The position numbers and the translations under genes are program-made. From contig NC_049996.1 in NCBI RefSeq assembly GCF_000003815.2, positions 3,731,408 to 3,795,407 on the forward strand: 64,000 nucleotides of DNA, read 5' to 3'. Shown here one piece after another: positions 12,787 to 24,395 of this stretch (its first letter is position 1; each line of letters opens with the position of its first letter). The notes under the pieces are model-generated. The model saw only the letters and a list, made by a program, of their open reading frames with translations, searched no databases and was not told the DNA's origin. This DNA is from Branchiostoma floridae (lineage: Eukaryota; Chordata; Leptocardii; Amphioxiformes; Branchiostomatidae).

Positions 12787-12859
12787 AAAAATATAGCCAT
12801 TACGTATATATATGTTCTTGTGTCACAAGAAAATATATACGTAATGGCTATTTTTTTTT
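12787..12859. repeat. Near-perfect 73 bp palindrome
   Basis: The arms containing TAGCCATTACGTATATA pair with TATATACGTAATGGCTA, and the centre TTCTTGTG-T-CACAAGAA is itself palindromic around 12823. It may be a minimal foldback transposable element or a cruciform-prone site. Confidence 0.8.
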
Positions 12860-13594
12860 TATACAACCGGAAACTATACATATTTTGTATAGTAGATACA
12901 TGTACAAGCTGTGTAAAACACTACTGTAAGGTTTGATCAACTCACACAGGGAAGACCCCTCCAAGCATAAGTTCGTCTTCGGCTGTTTTTGACGTGTCTT
13001 TAGGCAAGCGGAGATGAAGAAAATTGTACAAATTAGAGACATAATAAACGAATAATACCAAGATAAGATACACATAAGGTGACATGACACAGTATTTTGC
13101 CTTCGACGATTTAAATGGTTAAGGGACCCGAAGTGAGGAAGTTCGATGCCTCACAATTTATGGCAAGGTTCAGAAACAATTTACAAGAATTTAATATGTT
13201 GAATTTCAGGGTACAAACTACAACATATCTAAAAATGAACACAAAGTTGCCGGCTCGTTCTATTTGAAAAGTCCCTTTTTTTACCCCCGGCGGCGGTCAT
13301 GGTACTGTAGCCGACACACAGTCAGTACCCGATAACAGTATCAAGGCGCAAATTCACGCCGACCGAACAAACATCGTTAATCCATTTAAACAGTCTCAGA
13401 ACTTATATCATCCTTAACATTTCCACCTCGCTGTTGTGCTCAGAGAAATAACTACACATGTATACGGCCTTTTGAAGTATTGTGGCGCACTACTTTATAC
13501 CCGAACTACTAAAGGACAGGTGTCGCCCATAAATACTGTGTTAGGCGACCAGAAAAGATTTGACCGGCCTTGACTCCTTTCCCCATATTGTATC

Positions 13595-13672
13595 AATATG
13601 CAAATCGGCCACCGGAAGCAACGCGATGGCCAATCAGCGGGGGTTACACTCCACGACGCTTGGCCAATCAGG
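13595..13672. promoter_or_regulatory. Octamer plus two CCAAT boxes
   Basis: ATGCAAAT (13598-13605) is followed by GGCCAATCAG-type CCAAT boxes at 13630-13634 and 13664-13668. The second and first boxes are 34 bp apart. The set resembles NF-Y/Oct-driven promoters, but no coding start is visible in either direction. Confidence 0.3.
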
Positions 13673-14737
13673 AGTGAGAATTGGGGTCAGGACCTATGAC
13701 ATCATTACGGTCGCTCTAACGTAGTAAACATGTATCGTATGTCAGATTACGTGTACATGTGCATGCTAGCGTGAAGGCACATGTGGCCCAGGACACGCAC
13801 ACATTCATGGCTGGACTTGTAATCGGTAAACGTCGATACTACATACGTTTAGTATGTTCGTGGTTATTTTTAGCCTCCTTGATTAATTCAACGATTCTTT
13901 GTCTACTTTGGTTAAGGTAGCGTAGGGGTAAAAACAGTGGTTCGGCCGAAATCTGGGAGCGTCTGTATATACTTTGTAAAGACTGTAACGTGAAAGACAG
14001 CGGGGCATGAACTTTGCTATATGGTAGTATAATGAGTCGACTTTCAGATCGTATGTATAAGATCAGGATGTTTGCCCATTCCCCGTATCAATGCGCGTGA
14101 TCTTTGCAGCTGACTACTTTGGTGTGTCTGCTGCAGTTCAGCATGGCACCGCATGATCCCAAAAGAGAAGAGAACGTACAAAAATTTGGAAAGACTGCTT
14201 TTCAATTACTTTGGCAGGTCATACCCTCGACTTCAACATATTAGTTTGTAATGCTTGAAAATTGTACCCTGCTATGATTTTATCAGCGTCAATGTCAGTC
14301 ACCTTGTCGTCATTAACTATAGAAATCCCCATAGGCCGAAAGCCGTGTTCTACTACCTTTATGTATGAAAGTATTGAGGGTTATTCAGGATTTCATTACA
14401 GAAGGGTGTTTTCAAAAAAGCTTACCAATACTACTAGTGTGTTAAGTTCTTTTAAACACATACACATACAGAGCCGCTTGGTTCAAGCCCCCATCCTAAA
14501 ATACGTTGCGACTCGCTTTCCATTCATGTCAAAATCCTTTGGCGAACCATATTCTCTCGCTACAGGTATTTTACTCGACCCGAGAGGAACAACAAGCGCA
14601 AGTGCAAAGAAACCTTGTGGGTAATACTCAGTTGGCTGTTGTAGTGGTTGTAAACAAAGCTAAAACAAGAGTTCGTAGACCTCAGGCCTGCATGAAATGT
14701 AATTGGTGTATGTTGAGATGTTGTGTATTTGTGTGTG

Positions 14738-14862
14738 TGTGTGGGCTGTGTATCTTTGTGTGAATGGCGAGCTATGTGTAGCAGTATGGTTGTTGTAATC
14801 ATAGACTTATCTTGTTTGAATGTGTCATGGTTTGTTGTGGTTTTGGTGTGTGTGTGTGTGCG
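14738..14862. repeat. TG-rich low-complexity tract
   Basis: Interrupted TG/GT runs occur at about 14738-14765 and 14845-14862. No gene is seen. Confidence 0.7.
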
Positions 14863-16140
14863 AAATAGTGGTTTGATCATTACTACAATGGTTTAATCTG
14901 ATTTTGTACCCTTCAAAACATGGAGACACCAGAATAATTATTTTTGTAGCAGGCGTGGTTACAGTGATATTGACAAAAACAAGATTTTCTGTAAAACTGC
15001 CAAAATGGTGGTGTGGTCATTACCAACATGGGTTAATCTGGTTATTTATCCTTCGAAGCACGGGGATAAACACCAAAATCAATTTGATACCATGTGAAGT
15101 TACTCAGATATTGACAAAAAGAAGATTTTTCTTAATGGCCGCCCTACTTTGCATATTGTGCGTATTGCCTAATGATGACAGAGTGGCATAATCCAGATTC
15201 TTATAGAGAACACCTCAGTGGCATAGAAACATCAAAAGAACTTTGTATGAATTACATTGCAAGGTTATGTAAAAATATGGGGTTTGGCAACCAAACTAAG
15301 TCTTGTCTTATTTAGGTCCTCTGTAATCATTTGAAGGTCACCACGGCATTATCTTGGGCGATGCGCTATATATGCTGAAGAGGGCGACTAGTATGGAAAG
15401 TCTTCTTTATACCATAATGAATACCGCATAAACTACACATTAATGTGGTCGCTATGTTCATGTTGTAACAAAGACATTATAGAATGAAGGTATTGAAGTC
15501 AAAAGGCCAGTAACATTCTGTGCATAGTAAGAAAACAGTTTGTAACATATAGTTGTCAGGCACATGGCAGTGATCACATGTATATCAGGAATAGTATCAA
15601 AATGACACAATGAAGAACTGGTAACCTTTAGCGCAGGACACCTGACCATCTGTAACACTGGACACACAACCATATAAATACAGTGTAGGTCCTAGTCATG
15701 ACTTCTACTGGCACAATTTAAAGCCACTCTTCATTCCAGATATCACACGACATCCCAAACATTTACCCAACATAAATACCAAATCCTATGATAAATATTT
15801 ACACCAAAACAAGGTACAAACACACACAATCATACAACATCGCACAAAATACAACATCACATATGACTATCAGTACAGTAGACAACCAATACAAGGGCAT
15901 ACAAAAAATCATACACATACCACTCTCTTACACTGACGCTCTATCTCCTTCTCCTCCACCTTAGAAATTCGTATCTTCTTGCGTTTCCCCATAATGACCA
16001 AACACGCCCATAACCTCGTATCCTCGCTACCGAAAACTAAACCTGCATTACATGCAGGCAACAACAACAACTAAAAAGAATTGCAATGTTCTTTTTTTAA
16101 AGTTGTTCAGCGTTGGTCAGCGCAACAGATCAAATAGCCT

Positions 16141-16241
16141 GAATATCATCCTAGTTTATCGGGGCTCCCATACTCCACCCTCTCAAAGGGTGGTAAAGGA
16201 CAGTATGGGCCAGGGATCCCTGGTAAACTAGAATGATACTC
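16141..16241. mobile_element. 101 bp foldback (MITE-like) element
   Basis: GAATATCATCCTAGTTTA at the left end pairs with TAAACTAGAATGATACTC at the right. Inside, CCCATACT pairs with AGTATGGG, and CCACCCT with AGGGTGG, so the element folds along most of its length. It has no coding capacity. Confidence 0.7.
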
Positions 16242-16324
16242 AGACTACAGATTAATAGCACTATATAGCTAATTCCTGTTTGTAAGGCTGTAAAGAAGGC
16301 ACCAAGGGTGAATAAAGAGACTCC

Positions 16325-16470
16325 TTTTACACAACCAATCCTTTATTCTCACCGACGTTTCAGTGACCGTCTGTCACCTTCTTCAGGGCAATTGTAACTG
16401 GTTCACATTGTACTGCAGGACAGGTGTCGCTGCTCACAGTTCAGATGCGGTCACAAAACGTAAAGTTTAA
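16325..16470 (-). mobile_element. Dispersed repeat with hammerhead-like core, copy 1
   Basis: The minus strand reads CTGAAGA (16380-16386), then a short stem (GGTGAC...GGTCAC), then GAAA (16358-16361) followed by CGTC. That is the CTGANGA-stem-GAAA layout of hammerhead ribozyme cores, which are known in Penelope-like retroelements. Diverged relatives lie at 50645-50750, 59795-59940 and 62630-62775. The family membership is seen; ribozyme activity is hypothetical, and copy 1 is the best preserved here. Confidence 0.5.
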
Positions 16471-17597
16471 CATCATGTAACGTACAGACAGCTTTATGGA
16501 AAAAAGGCATCAAAAGTATTAGAATACTTCTATACACGTAGTTATTGTAAACTAATTCAGCTGTAAGGGCACGTGAAAAAAGTGCTTGCACAACACAAAT
16601 ATAGATTTTTAGATACTCAAGCTAGGCATTCAACCTCGGCAAGGACTGAACATTGATGAAAGTCAGAAGGATTTGAAGATGAACGCACATTTATTTCTTT
16701 GTTTTATCAGAATCTCCATTAGTGATATTGTACCATAATTCGTCCTGGAGTCCATGACAATTCATATATAATAATATGAAATATAAGAAATTCGAAAGAA
16801 AACCTATACAAATTGTGAACAGAATAAGTACTTAACAAAAATCTTCTGAGGTAACTTAAGGAATGGGAGAGGTCAGAGGTCAATATAAAGTAGCAGAACC
16901 ATTACCTAGGTTATGTGGCGTAAGTTGAATAGAAATAATGGTCAACAAAACATAGTTCACTTGAATAAACTGAATATACATTTGCAGATGAGTACAAAGT
17001 AGTATTAATGATAAGGAATGATATAACAATAAACTGTACTGAAAATGACATAAGAAGCAACAAAATAAACATAATTTATTTACAAAAGAACAGAATAATA
17101 CTATTGAATACATTATAGAAAAGAATGAGGCTATCATTATCTTACGAACATATATACTGTGCAACAAAAAATAGGTTAGCAAAAGAATTGTGAATGGTGC
17201 TTTGTTGTTTATCTACATTTGCTCCAACTATCTGGATCATTTTCCTTTGTCTGACAATATTTTCTTGAAAAACTAGTTGTGACCAAATGTACAGGGTTTT
17301 TCAAACTTTATACGTCAGTAAACAGGCAAATATCTTCCTGTCGTCTGCTGTAATACCAGGCCTTTTTTCTCGTGGCAGACGGGTAAAGACTCTCTACATA
17401 GTCTAGCAAAGCAATTTATAATATTTGAAGCTTGTTATGATTCAATTTAACTTAAATCTGAACAAAAGAATGTTTTCACAGGGAGGGACCCTGGATTATC
17501 ATTCTGGTATTCTGTGCATTTTTTCGCTTGTACTTATTTTGGACAAAGGGAATGCTGAATGCAGATTGTTAAGCCTCCTAAAGATCCTAAAATGTGC

Positions 17598-19893
17598 TTA
17601 TTTGCTCCCTAAAATAGATAGTAATTTCTCATTATAGCTGACTGCTTTCGCGTAGTCGCCAAGATGACCACAAGACATGACAAGGTCGTATAGTATCTTG
17701 ACAATGTCAGGATGATTTTCTCCATAGATATCTTTTCCCATCATAAGTGCTTGTTCGTGGTAGGTGATTGCTTTCTTGTGATCACCGAGATCACTCCAAG
17801 ATAGTCCCAGGTTCTTTAGTGACTGCACAATGTCCGAATGTGCTGTGTTGTCTCCATAGATAGTTTTCCTCATCACAAGTGCCTGTTCGTGGTAGCTGAT
17901 TGCTTTCTTGTGATCGCCGAGATGATTCAAAGATAATCCAAGGTTGTGAAATGACGTTCCAATGTCCGGATGTGACTCTCCATAGATGCTTTTCTGCATC
18001 GCCAGTGTCTGTTCGTAGTAGCTAATCGCTTTCTTGTGATCACCGAGATCACTCCAAGATGCTCCAAGGTTGTTAAGTGTATTGACAATATCCAGATGTG
18101 CCGTGTTCTCTCTATAGATAGTTTTGTTCATCGATAGTGAGTTCTCAAAGTAGCTGATTGCTTTCTTGTGATCACCAACATCACGCCAAGACGATCCAAG
18201 CATGTACAGTGACTTCGCAATGTCCGGATGTTCCTTGTTTTCTCCATAGAAAGATTTCAGTATCGTTAGTGACTGTTCGTAGAAGCTGATTGCCTTTTGT
18301 GATCTCCGAGATCTTTCCAATTCAATGCTTTACTGTGAAGTAGCAAGACAATGTCGGGATGTGTGGTATTCTCTCCATAGATAGATTTCTTCATCGACAA
18401 TGACTGCTCGAAGTAGCTGATTACTTTCTCGTGATCACCGAGATTTATCCAAGACATTCCCAGTTCAAGTAGTGTCTTGGCAATTTCAATATGTGCCTTG
18501 TTCTCCCCATAGATAGTCTTCTTCATCGATAGTGACTGCTCGAAGTAGCTGATTGCTTTCTTGTGATCACCGAGATCTCTAAAACATTCTCCCAGACTGT
18601 TTAGTAACAGGGCAATGTTCGGATGTGCTGTTTTCTCTCCATCTATAGTTTTATGCATCGATAGTGACTGCTCTAAGTAGCTTATTGCTTTCTTGTGATC
18701 ACCAAGAAGACTCCAAGACATTCCCAACTTCATATTAAGTGAAATGGCAATGTCCGGATGTGCTGTGGTTGCTCCATGAAAGTAGCTGATTGCTTTCTTG
18801 TGATCGCCCAGATGACTCCATGATTCTCCCAGCCTGACAAGTGACATCACAATGTCCGGATGTGCTGTGTTTTCTCCATATACAGCTTTACTCATCATTA
18901 GTGCCTGTTCATGATAGCTGATAGCTTTTTTGTGATCTCCGAGATCTCTCCAAGATTCTCCAAGACTGTTTAGTAACTGGACATTGTCGGGATGTGCTGT
19001 TTTCTCTCCATCTATAGTTTTATGCATCGATAGTGACTGCTCTAAGTAGCTTATTGCTTTCATGTGATCGCCAAGATGACTCCAAGACATTCCCAATTTC
19101 ATAAGTGAAATGGCAATATCCGGATGTGCTGTGGTTGCTCCATGGATAGACTTGTCCATCGATAGCAACTGCTCGTCGTAGCTGATTGCTTTCTTGTGAT
19201 CGCCGAGATGTCTCCAAGAACTTCCCAGGTTGATAAGTGACATGGCAATGTCCCGATGTACTGTGGTTGCTCCATGGATAGACTTGCCCATCGATAGAGA
19301 CTGTTCAAAGTAGCTGATTGCTTTCTTGTGATCGCCGAGATGACTCCAAGATGATCCCAGGTTGATAAGTGACATGACAATGTTCGGATGTGCTGTGGTC
19401 GCCCCATAGATAGTTTTCTCCATCGACAGTGTCTGCTCGAAGTAGCTGATGGCTTTCTTGTGATTACCCAAATCACGCCAAGACGTTCCAAGGCTATTTA
19501 GTGAATTGACAATGTCCTGATGTGCCGTGTTCTCTCCATAGATAGTTTTCCTCATCGATAGCGACTGTTCGTAGTAGCTGATTACTTTCTTATGATCACC
19601 GAAATGACTCCAAGATAATCCCAGGTTGTTTAGTAACTTGACAATTTCCGGATGTGCTGTGGTCTCTCCATAGATAATTTTCTCCGATGAAAGTGACTGC
19701 TCGAAGTAGCTGATTGCTTTCTTGTGATTACCCATATTGAGCAAAGAACTTCCCATGTTGTTTAACACCCCAGCAATATCCAGATGAGCTGTGGTTTCTC
19801 CGTGGATAGTTTTCATTACCTTTAGTGACTTTTGGAAGTAATTGATTGCTTTTAGATAATCACCAAGATAACTCCAAGACAATCCTACGTAGC
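17598..19893 (-). pseudogene. TPR array, distal part (about 18 repeats)
   Basis: The repeats follow the theme LGDHKKAISYFEQSLSM then K-T/S-I-Y-G-E-N-T-A-H-P-D-I, about 42 residues each. This is the TPR_12 / kinesin-light-chain style. The upper part (to about 18297) and lower part (17598-18298) are in different frames because one base is missing in the run coding DHKK (18292-18298). One repeat near 18775 lacks about 12 residues (AISYF joins directly to HGATT), and a neighbouring two-repeat block with HKTIDGEKTAHP occurs twice, about 380 bp apart. That suggests internal duplication. The array ends naturally with KLLSILGSK and TAA at 17598-17600. Its 5' end at 19893 is an abrupt break inside a repeat. 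Confidence 0.85.
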
Positions 19894-20804
19894 CACCCGA
19901 TTCTTACACTTTTACCATGAATCTCTGTTAATCATGGGGCATGATTTACAAACAGGACTGACTAATCGAGCCTCGTGCTTGGCCTGAGACCCCATGATTA
20001 TCGAACAGTTCGCTCTATACTAATCAAGAGTCCAGACTGCCGGGGTCAACGCGAGGCGTGCTGCGGTGACCCCAGGATCGTCCAGGCCAAAATGGCGGCT
20101 GTTTCATCGGCATCGTGTTGTGTCTACACCCTGAAGCAGGCGTTTGTGGCTAAATTTCTTCGTGTTTAGCCTGGAACTACAGGTCAAAACATTCTCACTT
20201 GCCGTAAGGTAACATATTCTACAGTTAGGTCTTTCTCCACATTGTTAGTCATGATTTGGTGCCATGATTTGGTCACCTCATCATTATCGATTCAGTAGCG
20301 CCATAACTTCCAACTGCAAGCTGATTTGCCGCGGTAGCATAAAGTAGAGAAAAGGGCCCAAACGGTGCCCAAGAGCCATCAGGAACCTGCCGTATGTTGG
20401 TTTATAGAACAAGGAGGTTATAGCTATAGAGAGCTATTAACATCGAATTGTTGCCTAATCAACCTGCTTGCCAAATAGGTGTTAATTTGCCCTCTATTCT
20501 GTTTGGTGTGAACCCCCCCACCACTGTGTTGAGCATGGGCCACTAAAAGATAAAGGTAGGTCGTAAAATCATTAGCACCACTCATATTCGTAACTGTTGT
20601 TAATGTGGCCACGAGGAGGAGAAGTAATATGTTGAAAAGACGTGCTCATCCCTGTGTATAACTGAGGGCAGTTTACCCAGTGGCTGTTCTCCAAGCAGAG
20701 GTTGGGTCATCTACATCTACATTGTGGTAACCCCCAAATAGCCCCTGGTGGGGCATCGAAAGGGGGGGGGGAGCTGAGGCTCCCGGGGCAGGCCGGGCAG
20801 GCCA

Positions 20805-20860
20805 CCTGCCTGGCACGGAAGCACTCAACGTTGGGAGCACTTACAACCGTGCCAGGCAGG
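20805..20860. repeat. 14 bp inverted repeat, GC-rich
   Basis: CCTGCCTGGCACGG (20805-20818) and CCGTGCCAGGCAGG (20847-20860) are exact reverse complements around a 28-base loop. A G9-10 run precedes them near 20762. Confidence 0.85.
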
Positions 20861-21056
20861 GCGTGGAAAAAACAAGTTTTTGTAAATGTCTGTGTATGCG
20901 TATATGGGTTGATATTTGTAGTCGTGACTACCCCGGGTGCGCCCTTGGCAGACTTGACAATATTACTGGCGTCTATATCAATATTATTATTGACTACTTT
21001 ATAGAAAAAGGTGAGGCGGGCGTTCCTCCTCCTTTCGGAGGATATTACTATTGTAA

Positions 21057-21220
21057 GTTAGTGAGTGAGTGAGTGAGTGAGTGAGGATCTCGGGAGTTAC
21101 AGCAACGTTCAGTAGGGTCAGTACTTGAATGAGTGAGTGAGTGAGTGAGTGAGTGAGTGAGTGAGTGAGTGAGTGAGTGAGTGAGTGAGTGAGTGAGTGA
21201 GTGAGTGAGTGAGTGAGTTT
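21057..21220. repeat. GAGT tetranucleotide microsatellite, two blocks
   Basis: (GTGA)n runs occupy about 21057-21085 and 21128-21218. They are separated by a 45 bp 5S-like fragment (21086-21130) that is nearly identical to the start of the next 5S-like unit. The antisense frames give poly-Leu-Thr-His-Ser strings that are not genes. Confidence 0.9.
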
Positions 21221-21221
21221 T

Positions 21222-21505
21222 GATCTCGGGAGTTACAGCAATGTTCAGTCGGGTCAGTACTTGAATGGGAGACCACCAAGGAAGACCAGATGCTATAGCC
21301 TGACCATTCGTCTTTTGGAAGGGACGTGAAACAGGTCCCGTGTTCGAGGAGGTGCCTTGAGCACATAATTTAGCCTCATTACTCATAAATTGGGTACCTA
21401 CTGGTTGCAAATGATACACCAGATGTATTTTCAACTTTTTTGAAAATCAAATGTTTGGTTGCTTCCTTCCGACCTTGAATTGTAGTAGTAAATAAATGAG
21501 TAAGT
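21222..21505 (+). mobile_element. 5S rRNA-derived SINE or 5S pseudogene
   Basis: From 21222, GATCTCGGGAGTTACAGCA, then GTCAGTACTTGAATGGGAGA and GACCAGATGCTATAGCC, match the 3' two thirds of 5S rRNA including the internal promoter region. The first roughly 35 bases of 5S are absent. About 200 bases of non-5S sequence follow, ending in an A-rich tail with AATAAATGAGTAAGTAAGG near 21490. That is the layout of a 5S-derived SINE body and tail. Confidence 0.6.
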
Positions 21506-21576
21506 AAGGAGTGTAACCTCACTTGACCATCTTTCACTGCTACAGCAGTAAGCCTTACAACTTGTGTCTGGCTCTA

Positions 21577-22253
21577 TAGCGCAATGACTTGGCAATTTCT
21601 GAATGAGCGGTGCTTTCTCCATAGATAGTTTTCCTCATTGATACTGACTGCTCGTGGTAGCTGATTGCTTTTTTGTGGTCACCGAGGTAGTACCAACACG
21701 ATCCTAGGTTGCCAAGTGACGCGGCGATGTCCGGATGCGCTGTGTTTTCTCCATAGATGGATTTTCTCATGGAGAGTGACTGTTCGTGGTAGCTGAGTGC
21801 TTTCTTGTGATCACCGAGATCACTCGAAGACAACCCCAGGTTGTTTAGTGAAGAAGCAATGTCCGGATGTCCCTTGTTGTCTCCATGAATAGTTTTCCAC
21901 ATCGATAGTGACTGTTCGTAGTAGCTGATTGATTTCTTGCTGTCACCGAGGTGGTACCAACACGATCCTAGGTTGCCAAGTGACGCAGCGATGTCCGGAT
22001 GAGCCGTGATTTCTCCATAGATAGTTTTTCTCATGGACAGTGACTGTTCATAGTAGCTGAGTGCTTTCTTGTGATCACCGAGATCACTCCAAGACGTTCC
22101 CAGGTTAGTTAGTGAAGTTGCAATGTCCGGATGTGCTGTGTTTTCTCCATAGATAGTTATTCTCATCTATAGTGACAGCTTGAAGTAGCTCATTGCTTTA
22201 TGGTGATCGCGGAGGTCACTCCATGACTGTCCTAGGTGGTTTAACGTACAGGG
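21577..22253 (-). pseudogene. TPR array, middle part
   Basis: About five TPR units continue the array after a frameshift at 22245-22253. An in-frame TAG at 22167-22169 replaces the Ser codon expected in SLSMRITIYGENTAHPDI (a single-base change would explain it). The frame then stays open through repeats such as LGSCWYHLGDSKKSISYYEQ until the break at 21577. Flanking repeats are intact at the helix-packing positions (LG, A-Y, A). Confidence 0.85.
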
Positions 22254-24395
22254 CAATGTCTGGATGTGCTGTGTTTTCTCCATAGAGAGTTTTCCTCATC
22301 GAAAGTGCCTGCTCGTGGTAGCTGATTGCTTTCTTGTGATCACTCGTAAATGTTCCAAGGTTATTAAGTAACTTTGCGATTTCCGGATGTGCTGTATTCT
22401 CTCCATAGACCGTTTTGCTCATCGATAGCGCCTGCTCATAGTAGATGATTGCTTTCTTGTGATCGCCTAAAGCACCCCAATAATTACCCAGGTTGTTTAG
22501 TGACGCGGCGATGTCCGGATGTGCTGTGTTCTCTCCGTACATAGTTTTCTTCATCGTCAGTGATTGTTCGAGGTAGCTGATTGCTTTCTTGTGATCACCT
22601 AGTTCACTCCACGATAACCCCACGTTGTTTAGTGACGCGGCAATGTCTGGATGTACCGCGTGGTCTCCGTAGATACTTCTGTTTAACCTAAGTGTCTCTT
22701 CATTATGACTAATTCCTGCGGTGATATCTGCACCATGGAGGAACGAAAGGCGTCCCAATTCCTTCTGTATTTCAGCACGTTTGATCTTGTCGTTACCGGC
22801 CTCTATCAGTGCTGCTTCCCAATGGTGTTTGGCTTTACTATACAGTAATAGGTTTGTTGGTATTCGACCTCTGCATTCATGGGAGATATCGAAGATTGTC
22901 GTGTTCAATACACGTTGTTTTGTTTGTACCTGCAAGCCGAATGGAATACTCTTCTTCAAGGGGATAGCCCTGCAGTAGTATCTGAAAAGGACTTGGATGT
23001 CCGGAATGTGGAACACTGAAGTCAGGGTAACGTCAGATATCTCCTGTGACTGTACATGGTATTTCATCTGGGTTAGAGGGGACATACTGTCTTGTTGTCC
23101 TCCGTTGTGCAGGTATGTTCTCAACCGAAGCTCAGCTGAGATACTGGTCAGAACCATCAAGTGAGTTGCATTCTCTTCATGGATCTTTTCGGTTTTCTTT
23201 AACCTATCTATGATATCCCACGCACTGGCAAGGGTGATCTGACCCCAAAGAGCAAGTATTTCGATGGCAATGCCGGGAAAACGATAGATGTCTTTCTTGA
23301 CATTTAGCAGTTGCCCTGTAGATTCTAGAGACATAAACTGCTCGCTGTTATCCCAGACGATTTGGAAAGCAGACCAACGGGACTGGAATTCCACACGCAG
23401 ATCACCTCTGATGATGACGTTTACTTTTGCCATGTATGTCGTCACGAGGGCCTCTTCTCCTGTCAAGAAAACAACCCGCCTGAGGATGTCTGACAGGTGA
23501 TAACCTTCTCTCAGGGAAACATCTAGCCGCTGAAACTTTGCCATTTCTACTGGGGTTTGAATAAGGCTTACGGATTCTTTCATTGTAGTCTTGTCTCTTC
23601 CAAAGGGGGTCTTACTAGCCCATGGCATGGAGCCGTCGAAGGCAAACCCACGCGGCGTGACAGAGTCAAAGAACCAGTTCCCAGTTTGATCTTCAGATAG
23701 AAAATCGTTGAGTGACGGGATGGCCATGGCTGGAAGAATCGTCTCTCCGAGGTTGATGACTTTCAGGTTTAGGTAGTGTGTAAGATTGAGGAAGTACCGC
23801 CGTGTGTTGTCATTGTCCTTTCCTTCCTCAATCAGAATGGCGAACTCCAGGTCAGAGTAGGGTGTGACCAGTTCTGTTGCCTGTGAGCCTAACCCTATAA
23901 AAGCGTACTTACATGGAGGAGGGCCAAGAGTGGCAATACATTCTTCAACAAGGTCATGGATAAAGCTCTGTCTGTCTTTAGCAATGTTCTTGAATAGAGC
24001 CTTGACTGCTTCAGCTCTCTCAGCCTCGACTGTTATCATGACCGGGTCATCCTCGTCGTATTGGTACGGATTGTGTTGCTGATCAATGACTTGTAGTTGT
24101 GACTTAGCGCGCTTACGCATCTCTTGTAATCGCTTCTTATGACATACTGTCGTATCACAAGGAACATGTTTTATTTCCACCTTTGCTGTGTTATTGAGAA
24201 AGGATTGCTCTACCTGCTGAAGTCTTTTGGTCAGGCTGTGTCTTTCCCCGTCTGTTCTTGCTATGGCTGCGTTGTACAGAGCTGCTGCCTGTGTGAATTT
24301 CCTACCTTCTTTTGTTCTTTGGCCTCGCTGGACGTAAACATCACCCAGCCTGCAAAGGCATTCAGCCTCCTTAACTTGATCGGGTTTGCTCGGAC
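22245..24395 (-). pseudogene. Exon 3: nucleotidyltransferase domain plus first TPRs
   Basis: Acceptor AG at 24396-24397, then frame GT|CCG AGC in phase 1. Near the start, LCRLGDVYVQRG with AAALYNAAIART is a TPR-like helical pair. The GlnD/DUF294-like NTase core is at about 23910-23840: IGLGSQATELVTPYSDLEFA fits the family pattern hG[GS]x10DhEh, with Gly98-Ser99 and Asp110, Glu112 counted from the Met codon at 24180. So the two metal-binding acids are kept. Helical sequence follows to about 22720. Four TPRs come next; one is three residues short (LGTFTSDHKK). The frame is lost at 22245-22253 and TGA follows at 22216. In bacteria GlnD uses this fold to uridylylate PII proteins; the animal substrate is unknown. 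Confidence 0.8.

Larger units (their letters stand above)
10246..17597. other. Intergenic region without a recognised gene
   Basis: The open frames here (for example 11929-12303 minus and 10376-10762 plus) show no known domain and no splice context that I trust. Visible contents are a long hairpin (12787-12859), an octamer plus double-CCAAT cluster (13598-13668), a TG-rich tract (about 14738-14862), a foldback element (16141-16241) and a dispersed repeat (16325-16470). Confidence 0.5.
19894..21576. mobile_element. 1.7 kb interruption inside the TPR array
   Basis: The upstream array stops after IAKSL at about 21577 and the downstream array resumes at GLSWSYLGDY at about 19882, which are complementary halves of one TPR unit. 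Both junctions carry TAGC on the plus strand (19890-19893 and 21577-21580). Counting it once rejoins the array in frame. No clear terminal inverted repeats or transposase are visible. Contents include a 14 bp inverted repeat (20805-20818 with 20847-20860), GAGT microsatellites and 5S-like sequence. Insertion is the best explanation, but the mechanism is unknown and an unusual intron is not fully excluded (splice phases do not fit). Confidence 0.45.

Noticed and set aside
14560-14880. Thr/His-rich frame
   Set aside because: Derived from the TG-rich low-complexity tract.
21048-21366. Leu-Thr-His-Ser repeat frames
   Set aside because: Translations of the GAGT microsatellite.
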